64,000 nucleotides of DNA from Desulfobacterium sp. (lineage in GTDB: Bacteria > Desulfobacterota > Desulfobacteria > Desulfobacterales > Desulfobacteraceae). The stretch is taken from contig JAQYWC010000005.1 of NCBI GenBank assembly GCA_030145245.1, positions 1 through 64,000 of the forward strand. Direction: 5' to 3'. Below are positions 37,108 through 46,339 of this stretch, piece by piece (the first letter of the stretch is position 1; each line of letters starts with the position of its first letter). The notes under the pieces are model-generated. The model was not told the origin of the DNA. It saw nothing but the letters and a program-made list of their open reading frames with translations, and searched no databases. The translations under genes and the position numbers were made by a program.

Positions 37108-39534
37108 ATGAAAGATCAAGCGCGAGTAGTTGTCATCGGAGGGGGTATTGTAGGTTGCTCTATCCTTTATCACCTGGCAAAAGCTGGATGGAAAGATGTT
37201 GTAATGGTCGAAAAGGGAGAGGTGACAAGCGGTGCCACCTGTATGGCAGCAGGACTCCTTACACAGTTCAACTCATCCCCCACCATGATGCGGATGAGAA
37301 AGTACAGTTCTGAGCTCTACGAGGAACTGGGTGCATATGAAAAGGTCGGAAGTCTCCGGATGGCCGCTACCAAAGAGCAGCACATGACCCTCCAGCGGGC
37401 CGTAAGTACTGCCAAGGGTGTGGGCCTGGATGTGGAGATGATCTCCCCCGAAGAAGCAATGAAAATCATGCCCTGGGCCAGCAGCGAGGATCTCTACAGC
37501 GCGGTTTACCTTCCCAACGACGGTCATATCGATCCCCACGGAACCACCTACGCCGTTGCAAAGGCTGCAAAGGACCTTGGTGCCGAGATCTACATCAAAA
37601 CAATGGTCACCGGCATTGAGCTTACGCCTGAGGGCGAGGTCGCCAAGGTCCTCACGGACAAGGGCGACATCAAGACCAACATCGTGATCAATGCAGCAGG
37701 TCTCTGGGGCAAGCAGGTTGCCGCCATGGTCGGCGTCAACGTTCCCTCAACCCCGGTGATCCACCAGCACCTTGCCCTCCAGGCCGTACCCGGCGCAGAA
37801 GTTCCGGACGGCGCCCCCTGCTTTCGTGATACGGACCGGCTCATTTACGGTCGTCCCGAACACGGCGGTATCCTGTTCGGCGGCTGGGAGATCAACCCGC
37901 CCTCCATCTGGGAGGACGGCGTACCCTGGAGCCACAGCGCCACCGAGGTTCAGTCTGACTTTGACCGCTACGAGCACCTGCTGGTCAACGCCATCAAGCG
38001 CTTTCCCTTTCTTGAAGATGCCGGCATTGAGCGCCTTGTGGCCCATCCCGACGCATTTACCCCGGATTCAAAGCCCCTTATCGGACCCTGGCCCACGGTC
38101 AAAGGCTTCTGGATGGCCTGCGGTCTCTCCATGGAGGGATTCGGTGGAGCCGGCGGTATTGGTAAGGCCCTTGCAGAGTGGATCATCGACGGCCAGACCG
38201 AGGTTGATCTCTTTGGCTACCATGCATGGCGGTTCGGCAAAAACTTCCAGGATCCCCACTATGCGGCATCCTGCGGCCGTGAGTGCTACAAGTACTACTA
38301 CTACACCAGATACCCCGGCGACGAAGACACTGAAATGCGTCCCAGGCGCATCACTCCCTTCAACTACAGGCTCCAGGATCTCGGTGCCGTATTTGGCAAA
38401 AAGAACGGATGGGAGCGGGTCAACTACGTGGACAAGGGCCAGCCCTGGCGCCGTGCCGGCGAGGATCAGCGTGAATACGGCGGATGGGTCAAGGCACCCA
38501 GCTTTGATACCATTGGCGAAGAGTGCAAGGCCTTCCGTGAGAGAATCGGCATGGTCGACATGACCGCATTCGGCAAGATCGAGTTCAAGGGACCCGGCGC
38601 CCTGCCCCTTCTCAACCGCATCGCCATCTCCGAGATGGACAAACCCGTTGGTTCCTGCATCTACACCCAGTTCTGCAGCCACACGGGCGGCATCCTTGCC
38701 GACGTGACCATCACCCGCCTGGGTGAGGATCACTACAGGCTTGTCACCGGTTCAGGATTCATTGACAACGATCTCGGCCACATCAAGAGCCAGGTTCGCA
38801 AGGATGACCCGGCGGTTGAGATCAGGGACGTTACCGACGAATACTCGGTCATCGGCTTCTGGGGCCCCCATGCAAGAAAAGCCCTTGAGAAGATCACCCA
38901 GGACGACGTATCCAACGACGGTCTTCCTTACATGACCGCCAAGATCATCACCATCAACGGTGTTGAGACACTGGCCCAGCGGGTCTCCTATGCAGGCGAG
39001 CTCGGATGGGAGTTCTACACCAAGGTGGACAAGTCCATCATTGTCTGGGACAACCTGTGGAGCGCCGGCCAGGAGTTCGACATTGCCGCCTGCGGTTACA
39101 AGTCCCTGAACTCCCTGCGGCTGGAAAAGGGTTACCTCTACTACAGCGACGACATCACCACCCTGGAAACTCCCTACGAAGCAGGCATCGGCTTCACAGT
39201 GTGCAAGACAAAAGAGTTCCTCGGCAGCGACGCACTTGCCAAGGCTAAGGAGAAAGGCTTCAGCCAGAAGCTCTGCACCATCACCATCGGTGACGAAGAG
39301 TGGCTGCCCCTCTACGGCGGAGAGGCCGTGGTCGTGGACGGCGAGGTTGTCAGCCGTCTCAGGGGAACAGGCTACGGCCACACCGTAAAGAAGAACATCG
39401 GTAATGTTTATCTTCCCCTGGCACTTGCCAAAGTGGGAACAGCCATTAACGTTGAAATATTCGGAGAGATGGTTCCGGCGGTTGTCGCAGCCAGGGTTCT
39501 CTGCGATCCCAAGGGAGAAAAACTGAGAAAATAA
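37108..39534 (+). CDS. Dimethylglycine/sarcosine dehydrogenase-like FAD oxidoreductase with C-terminal GcvT-like domain
   Basis: VVVIGGGIVGCSILYHLAKAGWKDVVMVEKGEVTSGATCMAAGLL; GcvT-like C-terminus (LGWEFYTKVDKSIIVWDNLW...YKSLNSLRLEKGYLYYSDDITTLETPYEAGIGF). Confidence 0.88.
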   Translation: MKDQARVVVIGGGIVGCSILYHLAKAGWKDVVMVEKGEVTSGATCMAAGLLTQFNSSPTMMRMRKYSSELYEELGAYEKVGSLRMAATKEQHMTLQRAVSTAKGVGLDVEMISPEEAMKIMPWASSEDLYSAVYLPNDGHIDPHGTTYAVAKAAKDLGAEIYIKTMVTGIELTPEGEVAKVLTDKGDIKTNIVINAAGLWGKQVAAMVGVNVPSTPVIHQHLALQAVPGAEVPDGAPCFRDTDRLIYGRPEHGGILFGGWEINPPSIWEDGVPWSHSATEVQSDFDRYEHLLVNAIKRFPFLEDAGIERLVAHPDAFTPDSKPLIGPWPTVKGFWMACGLSMEGFGGAGGIGKALAEWIIDGQTEVDLFGYHAWRFGKNFQDPHYAASCGRECYKYYYYTRYPGDEDTEMRPRRITPFNYRLQDLGAVFGKKNGWERVNYVDKGQPWRRAGEDQREYGGWVKAPSFDTIGEECKAFRERIGMVDMTAFGKIEFKGPGALPLLNRIAISEMDKPVGSCIYTQFCSHTGGILADVTITRLGEDHYRLVTGSGFIDNDLGHIKSQVRKDDPAVEIRDVTDEYSVIGFWGPHARKALEKITQDDVSNDGLPYMTAKIITINGVETLAQRVSYAGELGWEFYTKVDKSIIVWDNLWSAGQEFDIAACGYKSLNSLRLEKGYLYYSDDITTLETPYEAGIGFTVCKTKEFLGSDALAKAKEKGFSQKLCTITIGDEEWLPLYGGEAVVVDGEVVSRLRGTGYGHTVKKNIGNVYLPLALAKVGTAINVEIFGEMVPAVVAARVLCDPKGEKLRK

Positions 39535-39548
39535 TAACCTGAACGTTC

Positions 39549-39580
39549 TGCGGGGCGGCCCCTTTGGGGGTCGCCCCGCA
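39549..39580. other. Intergenic GC-rich hairpin between DMGDH-like and kinase genes
   Basis: TGCGGGGCGGCCCCTTTGGGGGTCGCCCCGCA; no following T tract. Confidence 0.6.
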
Positions 39581-39617
39581 ATTGATCATTTACAATCTAA
39601 AGGACAAGAGGCGGGAA

Positions 39618-40811
39618 ATGGACACCAGCAAAATGACATGTCTTGAAAAAATGGATTCAGCCAGAAGCTATGAACTGCTTGAGATCGCCCACAACCTGGG
39701 CAAGGTTGCCAAGGAGCTTAAAGCCACACTTGAAAAAGCCTTCTTGCGCGAGCAGATCATCGAAATTGTGGAGGGATCCTATGACATTGGCAGGGTGCTG
39801 GAGGCGTACGAAATATTTGGCGGTTACATCAACCGAAGCTTCGGTATCGTCACTGAAAAGGACGGGAAGAAACAGAACTATTTCTTGAGAAAATATAAAC
39901 GGGGAATCTCTGACAACGACATACTGTTCGAGCATGCCATGATCAGCCACTCCATCGCCCACGGGCTTACCATCTGCCCGGGCCTGATTCCCACCAAGGA
40001 GGCCGCAACCTTTGTGACTCCTGCAAACAGCCGCAGCAAGTTTGCCATCTACACCTTTCTCGAGGGCGAAGACAAGTACACCTGGGACAATCCCATCATG
40101 GAAGACGATGGATATAAAAGTTCCGCCCGGGTGCTTGCAACATTTCACAATTCGTCAAGGAATTTCGATCCCAAGGGACTGACCCGGGCCGAACCCAAAA
40201 TCCTTGACATGATTCCCACCTTCATCGACACCTTTACAGACTGTGCACAGCAAGAGCGAGAATCTAAGTTCCACGAGTACTACAAGGGTAAAATCGACAC
40301 CATCATATCCACGATCAAGGCAAACACCATACCCGAAGCCGATGTCGCAAAAATGCCCCTGAACCCCATCCATTGTGATTTTCATCCGGGAAACCTCAAA
40401 TTTAAAGACAACAAGGCTGTGGGTCTTTTCGACTTTGACTGGTCAAAGATAGACCTCCGCCTTTTTGAGATCTGCCTCTCCCTTATATATTGCACCAGTT
40501 GCTGGGACGAGGAGAACGACGGCACCATGCTGTTGGATAACATCAGGATATTCATGGCGTCTTACCAGGACACCCTGGCAGAACTGGGTGGACTTGCCCC
40601 CATGAACGAAACAGAGCTTGACAATTTTCCAACCATGATGGCCATGGCCAATTTTTATCTTTTAAACTGGGAGATCACCGCCTACTACGCAGAGGAGGAT
40701 CTAAACGACTACGAATACCTAGCATACGTAAAGCACAATGTCAGACTGTTGGAGTGGATAGAAGCAAATAAGGGGGAATTTGCAAAGATCGCTGATTCCC
40801 TGAGACCTTAA
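39618..40811 (+). CDS. Aminoglycoside phosphotransferase/choline-kinase-like (APH) small-molecule kinase
   Basis: HCDFHPGNLKF ... GLFDFDWSKIDLRLFEICLSL (Brenner and DFD-type motifs); start re-set to MDTSKM after a gaggcggg RBS. Confidence 0.8.
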   Translation: MDTSKMTCLEKMDSARSYELLEIAHNLGKVAKELKATLEKAFLREQIIEIVEGSYDIGRVLEAYEIFGGYINRSFGIVTEKDGKKQNYFLRKYKRGISDNDILFEHAMISHSIAHGLTICPGLIPTKEAATFVTPANSRSKFAIYTFLEGEDKYTWDNPIMEDDGYKSSARVLATFHNSSRNFDPKGLTRAEPKILDMIPTFIDTFTDCAQQERESKFHEYYKGKIDTIISTIKANTIPEADVAKMPLNPIHCDFHPGNLKFKDNKAVGLFDFDWSKIDLRLFEICLSLIYCTSCWDEENDGTMLLDNIRIFMASYQDTLAELGGLAPMNETELDNFPTMMAMANFYLLNWEITAYYAEEDLNDYEYLAYVKHNVRLLEWIEANKGEFAKIADSLRP

Positions 40812-40844
40812 GACCCAATAACCATTTAACAGAACAAGGAGCAG

Positions 40845-41840
40845 TTGATGACACAAGCACGAGCAGAAGACATGCAAACGGCACAGAAGCTTTCCCATGC
40901 CAAGAAAGGGCTTTTATTCGGGGTGCTCTCCGGAGCGACCTGGGGCCTTGACGGCGTTATCCTGGGAATGGCCCTGGCCATGGCACCTTTTACCGACGGC
41001 GTCAGCCTCTATGCAGGCGCAATGGCCGGCGCCTGTATGCATGACGGTTTCGCAGGTTTCTGGATATTCCTCTACAACCTGTTTACCGGTCGTTGGAAAG
41101 AGTACGGCAGGACCCTCAGAACCCGTCCGGGTATGATCGTCTGTATCGGAGCCCTGTTCGGCGGCCCCATTGGCATGACAGGCTACTTACTCGGCATCAA
41201 CATGGCAGGAGCGTCCTACTCCCTGGCCATCACCGCCATGTATCCCGCCATCGGCGCTATCCTTGCTGTGTTCATTCTCAAGGAAAAAATCACACCCAGG
41301 GTCTGGATGGGTATTGCCACCTGTATCTTCGGCGCTATCATCGTTGGCTGGACACCTCCGGACGGCGGCAACTATCCCAACTTCTACCTCGGACTTGCCT
41401 TCTCTTTGATGGCTACCTTTGGCTGGGGCATGGAAGGCGTACTTTCCACCTACGGCATGGACATGGCAGATCCTGACATCGCCATCGGTATCCGTGAAGC
41501 CACCTCCTTTGTTGTTTATCTTGTGGGCATTGTTCCCATTGTCGGCGGACTCACCATGTTCTGGGGTGCCTTTGCCCAGAACGCCGTATGGTTCATGGCC
41601 GCAGCCGGTCTTGCCGGCGGATTCTCCTATGTCATGTGGTACCGTGCCCTCAACACCACGGGTGTTGGCCGCGCCATGGCTTTGAACATCACCTATGCCC
41701 TCTGGGCCATCGTTTTCGGTTACTTCCTCACAGATCTCCAGCTGACTGCCAACCTCATCGGCGGCGCCTGCGTGATCACCTTTGGAACCATTCTTGTTGT
41801 GGCAAATCCCAAGGAACTTCTTAACCTGAGAGCTAACTAA
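40845..41840 (+). CDS. DMT/EamA-family transporter
   Basis: 331 aa, about 10 TM; ASYSLAITAMYPAIGAILAVFILKEKITPRVWMGIATCIFGAIIVG; RALNTTGVGRAMALNITYALWAIVFGYF. Confidence 0.85.
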   Translation: MMTQARAEDMQTAQKLSHAKKGLLFGVLSGATWGLDGVILGMALAMAPFTDGVSLYAGAMAGACMHDGFAGFWIFLYNLFTGRWKEYGRTLRTRPGMIVCIGALFGGPIGMTGYLLGINMAGASYSLAITAMYPAIGAILAVFILKEKITPRVWMGIATCIFGAIIVGWTPPDGGNYPNFYLGLAFSLMATFGWGMEGVLSTYGMDMADPDIAIGIREATSFVVYLVGIVPIVGGLTMFWGAFAQNAVWFMAAAGLAGGFSYVMWYRALNTTGVGRAMALNITYALWAIVFGYFLTDLQLTANLIGGACVITFGTILVVANPKELLNLRAN

Positions 41841-41866
41841 CCGAAACGAATTAAAGGAGAACGATC

Positions 41867-42160
41867 ATGGCATATACACTTCCAATGAGATTTAGAATTC
41901 TTCACATAATTTCCACGCACAAGGACATCAACCGCCAGGAGCTCATGAACGCCCTGCAACCCGAATACGGAACAGAAGGACAGTTCAAGGACTCCCTGGT
42001 GGAAACCCACCTGGCCTCCATGAGGGCCGTGGGCATGATCGAGGATACGGATATATCCGTCGATGCTTCAAACAACCTGATCCAGAGATTCAAGATAACC
42101 GAATACGGCCAAAGCCGTTTGGCATACCTGCCAAAGTCATGGAGTCAGGCGCACTCCTGA
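41867..42160 (+). CDS. Small winged-helix-like hypothetical protein
   Basis: 97 aa; RBS aaaggagaacgatcatg; FRILHIISTHKDINRQELMNAL...ITEYGQSRLAYL. Confidence 0.65.
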   Translation: MAYTLPMRFRILHIISTHKDINRQELMNALQPEYGTEGQFKDSLVETHLASMRAVGMIEDTDISVDASNNLIQRFKITEYGQSRLAYLPKSWSQAHS

Positions 42161-42173
42161 TTTTTAGGTCCCG

Positions 42174-42208
42174 CTTCAGGCCGGCCGGATACGCCGGCCG
42201 GTCTGAAG
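42174..42208. other. Intergenic GC-rich hairpin upstream of the MttB-like gene
   Basis: CTTCAGGCCGGCCGGATACGCCGGCCGGTCTGAAG; near-perfect stem. Confidence 0.65.
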
Positions 42209-42243
42209 GATTAAAAGTATCACGACAATAATAGGAACAGAAA

Positions 42244-43527
42244 ATGCTCATCAACATTGACAAATTGATCCAAGAAGCCCCTGCTGCACACAAAGCGGCG
42301 CTGGTAGAGGAATGGGAGACCTATAAAAGGGTCCAGGAGACCACCAAGGCAGTTCTGTCCGAAGTGGGTATCGAGACAAGAAACAAGGAAGTAATCGAGA
42401 TTCTCGAAGGAACCGGCCTTGCCGGATATGATGAGTCCACCTGCAGGATCCACCTCCTTCCCGACCTCATCGATATGGTGCTGGATTCGGCTCCCAAGAC
42501 ATATTCCGGAGACGAGGGCATGAACACCCTCGGCATCGGCGGCATCCCCCCCTTTCTCTACAGGGAAAGCGACGAGTTTCCCATGCCCGCCAGCTACGAA
42601 GATCTTGACCGCGTAATAAAAATGGTCGGCGAAAACCTTGACGTGGTTCGTTTCCTGAGCCAGCCGGTCAAGGTTCACAAGGGAGATGCCCTTAAGTGTA
42701 ACCAGATCATGGATCAACTTGACAACTGTATCAAGGTCACCGCCAGCTGCTACATGAGCGACGCAGATGCCGTGGAGTTTTTCAAGGGAAGGGATGACTG
42801 GCACGACTCGGTCTGCGGCCTCAAGTCCCCCTTGAGCTGCATGGACGACATGATGGACGCCCTGATCAAGTGCGCCCGGGTTGGCAACAACCTGAGAATG
42901 ACCACCATGGCACTGGCCGGCCGCACCGCACCCCAGACCCCCGAGGGGATCATGGTCGTCAACCAGGCCGAGGTGATGTTCATGCTGGCCGTTGCCCAGA
43001 CCGTCAATCCCGGCATGCTCTGCATGTTCGGCGGCATGCCCTGCCCCACAAGACCCGACGGAGAGCTTTCCTGTGCCAGCGACGGCATGAACATGCTCAA
43101 CACAGCCATTGCCCGGGCCAACATGTGGGTCACGGGGCTTCCCACGGTTCAGTCCGGCGGAAGCAGCGAGCAGAAAGTTCCCAACGACGAAGCAGTCAAA
43201 GAAGGCATCCGGGGCCGGACCCTCCAGTGCGATTTCGGGGTTCACAACTCCCGTCATTGCTTCGGCGTTCTGGACAACCTGAACTTCTTCAGTGAAGAGG
43301 CGTTCCTCAAGGATACCGAGGCCCAGCGCCAGTATGTCAAGGAGACCAAAGACAGGGAGTACGTTCTCAAACCCCTCTACATCCCCAGGGATGACAAGGC
43401 CTTTGACGTTATCCAGAATATCGGCAGCGGCGACTACCACGTGGATTACCACACCACAGCCAACATATCCGCTTTTGAGGATTGGGCTGCGGATGCACAA
43501 AGCAAGGGCGTTCTTCCTGAGAGATAA
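42244..43527 (+). CDS. Trimethylamine methyltransferase (MttB/COG5598)-like protein, non-pyrrolysine
   Basis: EVMFMLAVAQTVNPGMLCMFGGMPCPTRPDGELSCASDGMNMLNTAIARANMWVTGLPTVQSGGSSEQKVPNDEAVKEG; 427 aa continuous, terminates at TAA. Confidence 0.8.
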   Translation: MLINIDKLIQEAPAAHKAALVEEWETYKRVQETTKAVLSEVGIETRNKEVIEILEGTGLAGYDESTCRIHLLPDLIDMVLDSAPKTYSGDEGMNTLGIGGIPPFLYRESDEFPMPASYEDLDRVIKMVGENLDVVRFLSQPVKVHKGDALKCNQIMDQLDNCIKVTASCYMSDADAVEFFKGRDDWHDSVCGLKSPLSCMDDMMDALIKCARVGNNLRMTTMALAGRTAPQTPEGIMVVNQAEVMFMLAVAQTVNPGMLCMFGGMPCPTRPDGELSCASDGMNMLNTAIARANMWVTGLPTVQSGGSSEQKVPNDEAVKEGIRGRTLQCDFGVHNSRHCFGVLDNLNFFSEEAFLKDTEAQRQYVKETKDREYVLKPLYIPRDDKAFDVIQNIGSGDYHVDYHTTANISAFEDWAADAQSKGVLPER

Positions 43528-43560
43528 GAAGTAACCACCCTTGTATGGAAGCACCAGACG

Positions 43561-43594
43561 AAACCGCGGGAAGAGTTGCTCTTTTCGCGGTTTT
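43561..43594 (+). terminator. Hairpin with T-rich 3' end after the MttB-like gene
   Basis: AAACCGCGGGAAGAGTTGCTCTTTTCGCGGTTTT. Confidence 0.6.
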
Positions 43595-43638
43595 GTCTGT
43601 TTATGAACAAAGACCTTTATCAAGAAGAGAGGATACAC

Positions 43639-44259
43639 ATGCTGCTGAACTTTGATTACGACGGCGTGATCGTCGACTCCCTGGGCAATCTTCTGGACCT
43701 CACCATAAAGGCCCAGGAGCTCGTGGACGTTGGCAGGACACCCACCAGAAACGATTTTGCAACCCTTGAGGATATGACCTATGAGGAGCTTGCCCGGGTG
43801 ATCGAGATTCCGGCGGCCAAGGTTCCGGACTTCATCAAAACAGTGCGGAACCTTGAGCGCCGCCCCCCGGCGCCCACCTTCCTGTTTCCCGACATTTCAA
43901 CCGTGTTTGAACAACTGGCCCGGGATCACCAGATCGTGGTTATCACGGCAAGCACCACAGAAACGGTGACCCAGATCCTTAAAGAGAACGGACTTTCCAA
44001 AACAGTGACAAAGGTGATGGGCGGAGAACTCGGATTGTCAAAGGCCAAACGCATCGCCATGGCCCAATCCGATTTTAATTCAGACCCGGATGATACGGTG
44101 ATGGTCGGGGATGCCATCAGCGACATCCGCCAGGGAAAGCTTGCCAAAGTCAAGACCGTTGCCGTCACCTGGGGATTCCAGTCCCGAGAGCTGTTGATTG
44201 CTGAAAACCCGGACCACCTGGCAGACACCCCAACGGACCTGCTCACCCTTTTCAATTAA
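43639..44259 (+). CDS. HAD-superfamily phosphatase
   Basis: FDYDGVIVDS (motif I), VITAST (motif II), DTVMVGDAISDIRQGKLAKVKTVAVTWGFQ (motif IV); start re-set to MLLNFDYDG. Confidence 0.85.
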   Translation: MLLNFDYDGVIVDSLGNLLDLTIKAQELVDVGRTPTRNDFATLEDMTYEELARVIEIPAAKVPDFIKTVRNLERRPPAPTFLFPDISTVFEQLARDHQIVVITASTTETVTQILKENGLSKTVTKVMGGELGLSKAKRIAMAQSDFNSDPDDTVMVGDAISDIRQGKLAKVKTVAVTWGFQSRELLIAENPDHLADTPTDLLTLFN

Positions 44260-44279
44260 CACAACGGTGTCAGATGAAC

Positions 44280-44351
44280 GGGGTCAGGCTTAGCTTATTG
44301 ACACAAACATCGGTTTTCAAGGAATAACGACAATAAGCTAAGCCTGACCCC
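44280..44351. repeat. REP-like palindromic element GGGGTCAGGCTTAGCTTATT...AATAAGCTAAGCCTGACCCC
   Basis: 20-bp terminal inverted repeats; related elements at 52509-52579 and 59432-59516. Confidence 0.8.
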
Positions 44352-44536
44352 CTCGAAGCGAGCGAAGCAAATTCAGCCTACACTTCCCCCCCATCGAGGC
44401 GATGCCCCATCTATCAAATAAGCTAATAAGCTAAGCCTGACCCCCTCGAAGCGAGCGAAGCAAATTCAGCCTACACTTCCCCCCATCGAGGCGATGCCCC
44501 ATCTATCAAATAAGCTAATAAGCTAAGCCTGACCCC
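44332..44536. repeat. Tandem duplication: two units (93 and 92 bp) plus a 20-bp partial unit ending in the REP arm
   Basis: AATAAGCTAAGCCTGACCCCCTCGAAGCGAGCGAAGCAAATTCAGCCTACACTTCCCCC...ATCTATCAAATAAGCT repeated; units differ by one C. Confidence 0.9.
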
Positions 44537-44547
44537 AATTAGAACAA

Positions 44548-45972
44548 TTAGAAGATGCCAAGGGAGTGGAGAAAGACGATGGCAATGCCCATGGGGGCAA
44601 GATACTTGGCCGTGAACATGAACGCCCCCACAAAGGGGATCTTGCGCTTTCCCTTGCAGGTGAGCTCATCCTCTGTCTTGTGCCGTTTGAGCACCCATCC
44701 CACAAAGAGCACGGAGATGGCTCCGCCAATGGGCATCTCCACGTTGGACACGGCAAAATCGGCAAGGTCAAAGAAATTTTTACCAAAGAAGGTGAGCTGC
44801 TCCTGGTACTCGCCCATGGAGAGGGAACAGACCACTCCCACAGAAGCGATGAGCCCTGTGAGCAGCAGGGTTGCCCGCTGCCTGGACATTCCCAGATCCT
44901 CGGACACATAGGCCACGCTCACCTCCAGCATGGAGATGGATGAGGTCAGGGCTGCCACGGTCAGGAGCACAAAAAAGAGCACACAGAAAAAGTACCCGCC
45001 GGGCATCTGGGCAAAGAGATTAGGCAGGGTCACGAAAACCAGCCCCGGTCCCTGGCCGGGCTCCACCCCAAAGGCAAACACGGCCGGAAAGATGGCAATC
45101 CCCGCAAGCAGAGCAATGACGGTATCGGCAATGCAGATCTGCACGGCCGTGGTGGCAAGATCCTCCTCCTTGTCAATATAGGAGCCGTAGGTGATCATGG
45201 CACCCACCCCAAGGCTCAGGGTGAAGAAGGCGTGACCCAGGGCGTCCAGCACCCCGGCTGCCGAGAGCTTTGAGAAATCGGGCTTAAAGAGAAAGGCAAT
45301 GCCTGCCCCGGCACCGGGAAGGGTGAGGGACCGGATGCACAACAGCAGGATGATGCCCAGCAGCACCGGCATCATCATCTTTGAGAACGCCTCGATTCCT
45401 TTCTTGACCCCGGCATAGACCACCCCGGCTGTGATGGACATGAAGATCAGCTGGCACACAATGGGTTTCACAGGGGAAACAATGAAGCTGCCGAACATCT
45501 CCCCCACCTGGGCAGGACTTTTTCCGGCAAACCCGTTGGATGCGGCCTTGACAATGTACTCCAGGGACCAGCCCGCCACAACCCCGTAGAAACTGAGCAC
45601 GGTGGCGCTTCCGAACAGGGCGAGGAACCCGCCCAGGAGCCAGGGGCTCCGTTTCCCTGACAGGGACCGGAAGGAGCTGACAACGCTGCCCCCTCCCCTG
45701 CGGCCGATGATGAAATCGGATATGAGAACCGGCAGGCCGATGAGAGCGATGCAGCAGAGATAAACGATGATAAAGGCAGCACCGCCGTTCTTGCCCGTGA
45801 TGTAGGGAAATTTCCAGATGTTTCCAAGGCCGATGGCTGAGCCTGCGGCAACGGCGATAATTGACAACCGGCTGCTGAACATGGGCCGGTTTTGGGGTTT
45901 CCCCGTGGGTGAATCCATGATTTTGTCCTGTCTGTCTGTCTGTCTGTTTTCCGGTATCCTGCGATAAACCAT
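44548..45972 (-). CDS. Sodium-dependent transporter, SNF/NSS family, paralog 2
   Basis: Nearly collinear and highly similar to 33780-35150; starts at or downstream of MVYRRIPENR. Confidence 0.92.
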   Translation of the reverse strand: MVYRRIPENRQTDRQDKIMDSPTGKPQNRPMFSSRLSIIAVAAGSAIGLGNIWKFPYITGKNGGAAFIIVYLCCIALIGLPVLISDFIIGRRGGGSVVSSFRSLSGKRSPWLLGGFLALFGSATVLSFYGVVAGWSLEYIVKAASNGFAGKSPAQVGEMFGSFIVSPVKPIVCQLIFMSITAGVVYAGVKKGIEAFSKMMMPVLLGIILLLCIRSLTLPGAGAGIAFLFKPDFSKLSAAGVLDALGHAFFTLSLGVGAMITYGSYIDKEEDLATTAVQICIADTVIALLAGIAIFPAVFAFGVEPGQGPGLVFVTLPNLFAQMPGGYFFCVLFFVLLTVAALTSSISMLEVSVAYVSEDLGMSRQRATLLLTGLIASVGVVCSLSMGEYQEQLTFFGKNFFDLADFAVSNVEMPIGGAISVLFVGWVLKRHKTEDELTCKGKRKIPFVGAFMFTAKYLAPMGIAIVFLHSLGIF

Positions 45973-46138
45973 TTGCCCTGGTTGTTACCGGCTCGGGATA
46001 CCAAAAAAACGACGCCAACAATCATGTTCCAGGGAAAGGTTGTATACTATAAATCCGTTTTTTATGCAACCTGTTGAAATTGCGCGAACAAGCGCTGATG
46101 GGCATCTGACGGAGATCCTCCTGCTCCCGGACGCAAAA

Positions 46139-46170
46139 CGGCCGGTGGAGACGTTAATCTCCACCGGCCG
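46139..46170. other. Perfect 13-bp-arm hairpin
   Basis: CGGCCGGTGGAGA-CGTTAA-TCTCCACCGGCCG. Confidence 0.8.
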
Positions 46171-46339
46171 CTGCATTGGCAGGAATCGGACTACTGGGGG
46201 TTACGGGATCTTCAACTCAATTGCCGGTGACCCCTGCCAAAGTGTTACGGGTTATTCCAACCCGGACAAGCCGGAACCAAAGATTTTTCTGCTTCTCTTG
46301 CCAAAACGACACGGGAAGCAGAGCTAAGAAGCTAAAACA

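Noticed and set aside
42244-43527. Possible pyrrolysine (in-frame TAG) methyltransferase
   Set aside because: ORF has no internal TAG and ends with TAA, so it belongs to the non-Pyl MttB group.
42220-43638. 472-aa minus-strand ORF antisense to the MttB-like gene
   Set aside because: Fully opposite a strongly recognisable coding gene; composition is codon-shadow (H/G/V rich) with no family motif.
44332-44536. CRISPR array
   Set aside because: Units are 92-93 bp near-identical tandem copies with no alternation of short repeats and unique spacers, and no cas genes are present.
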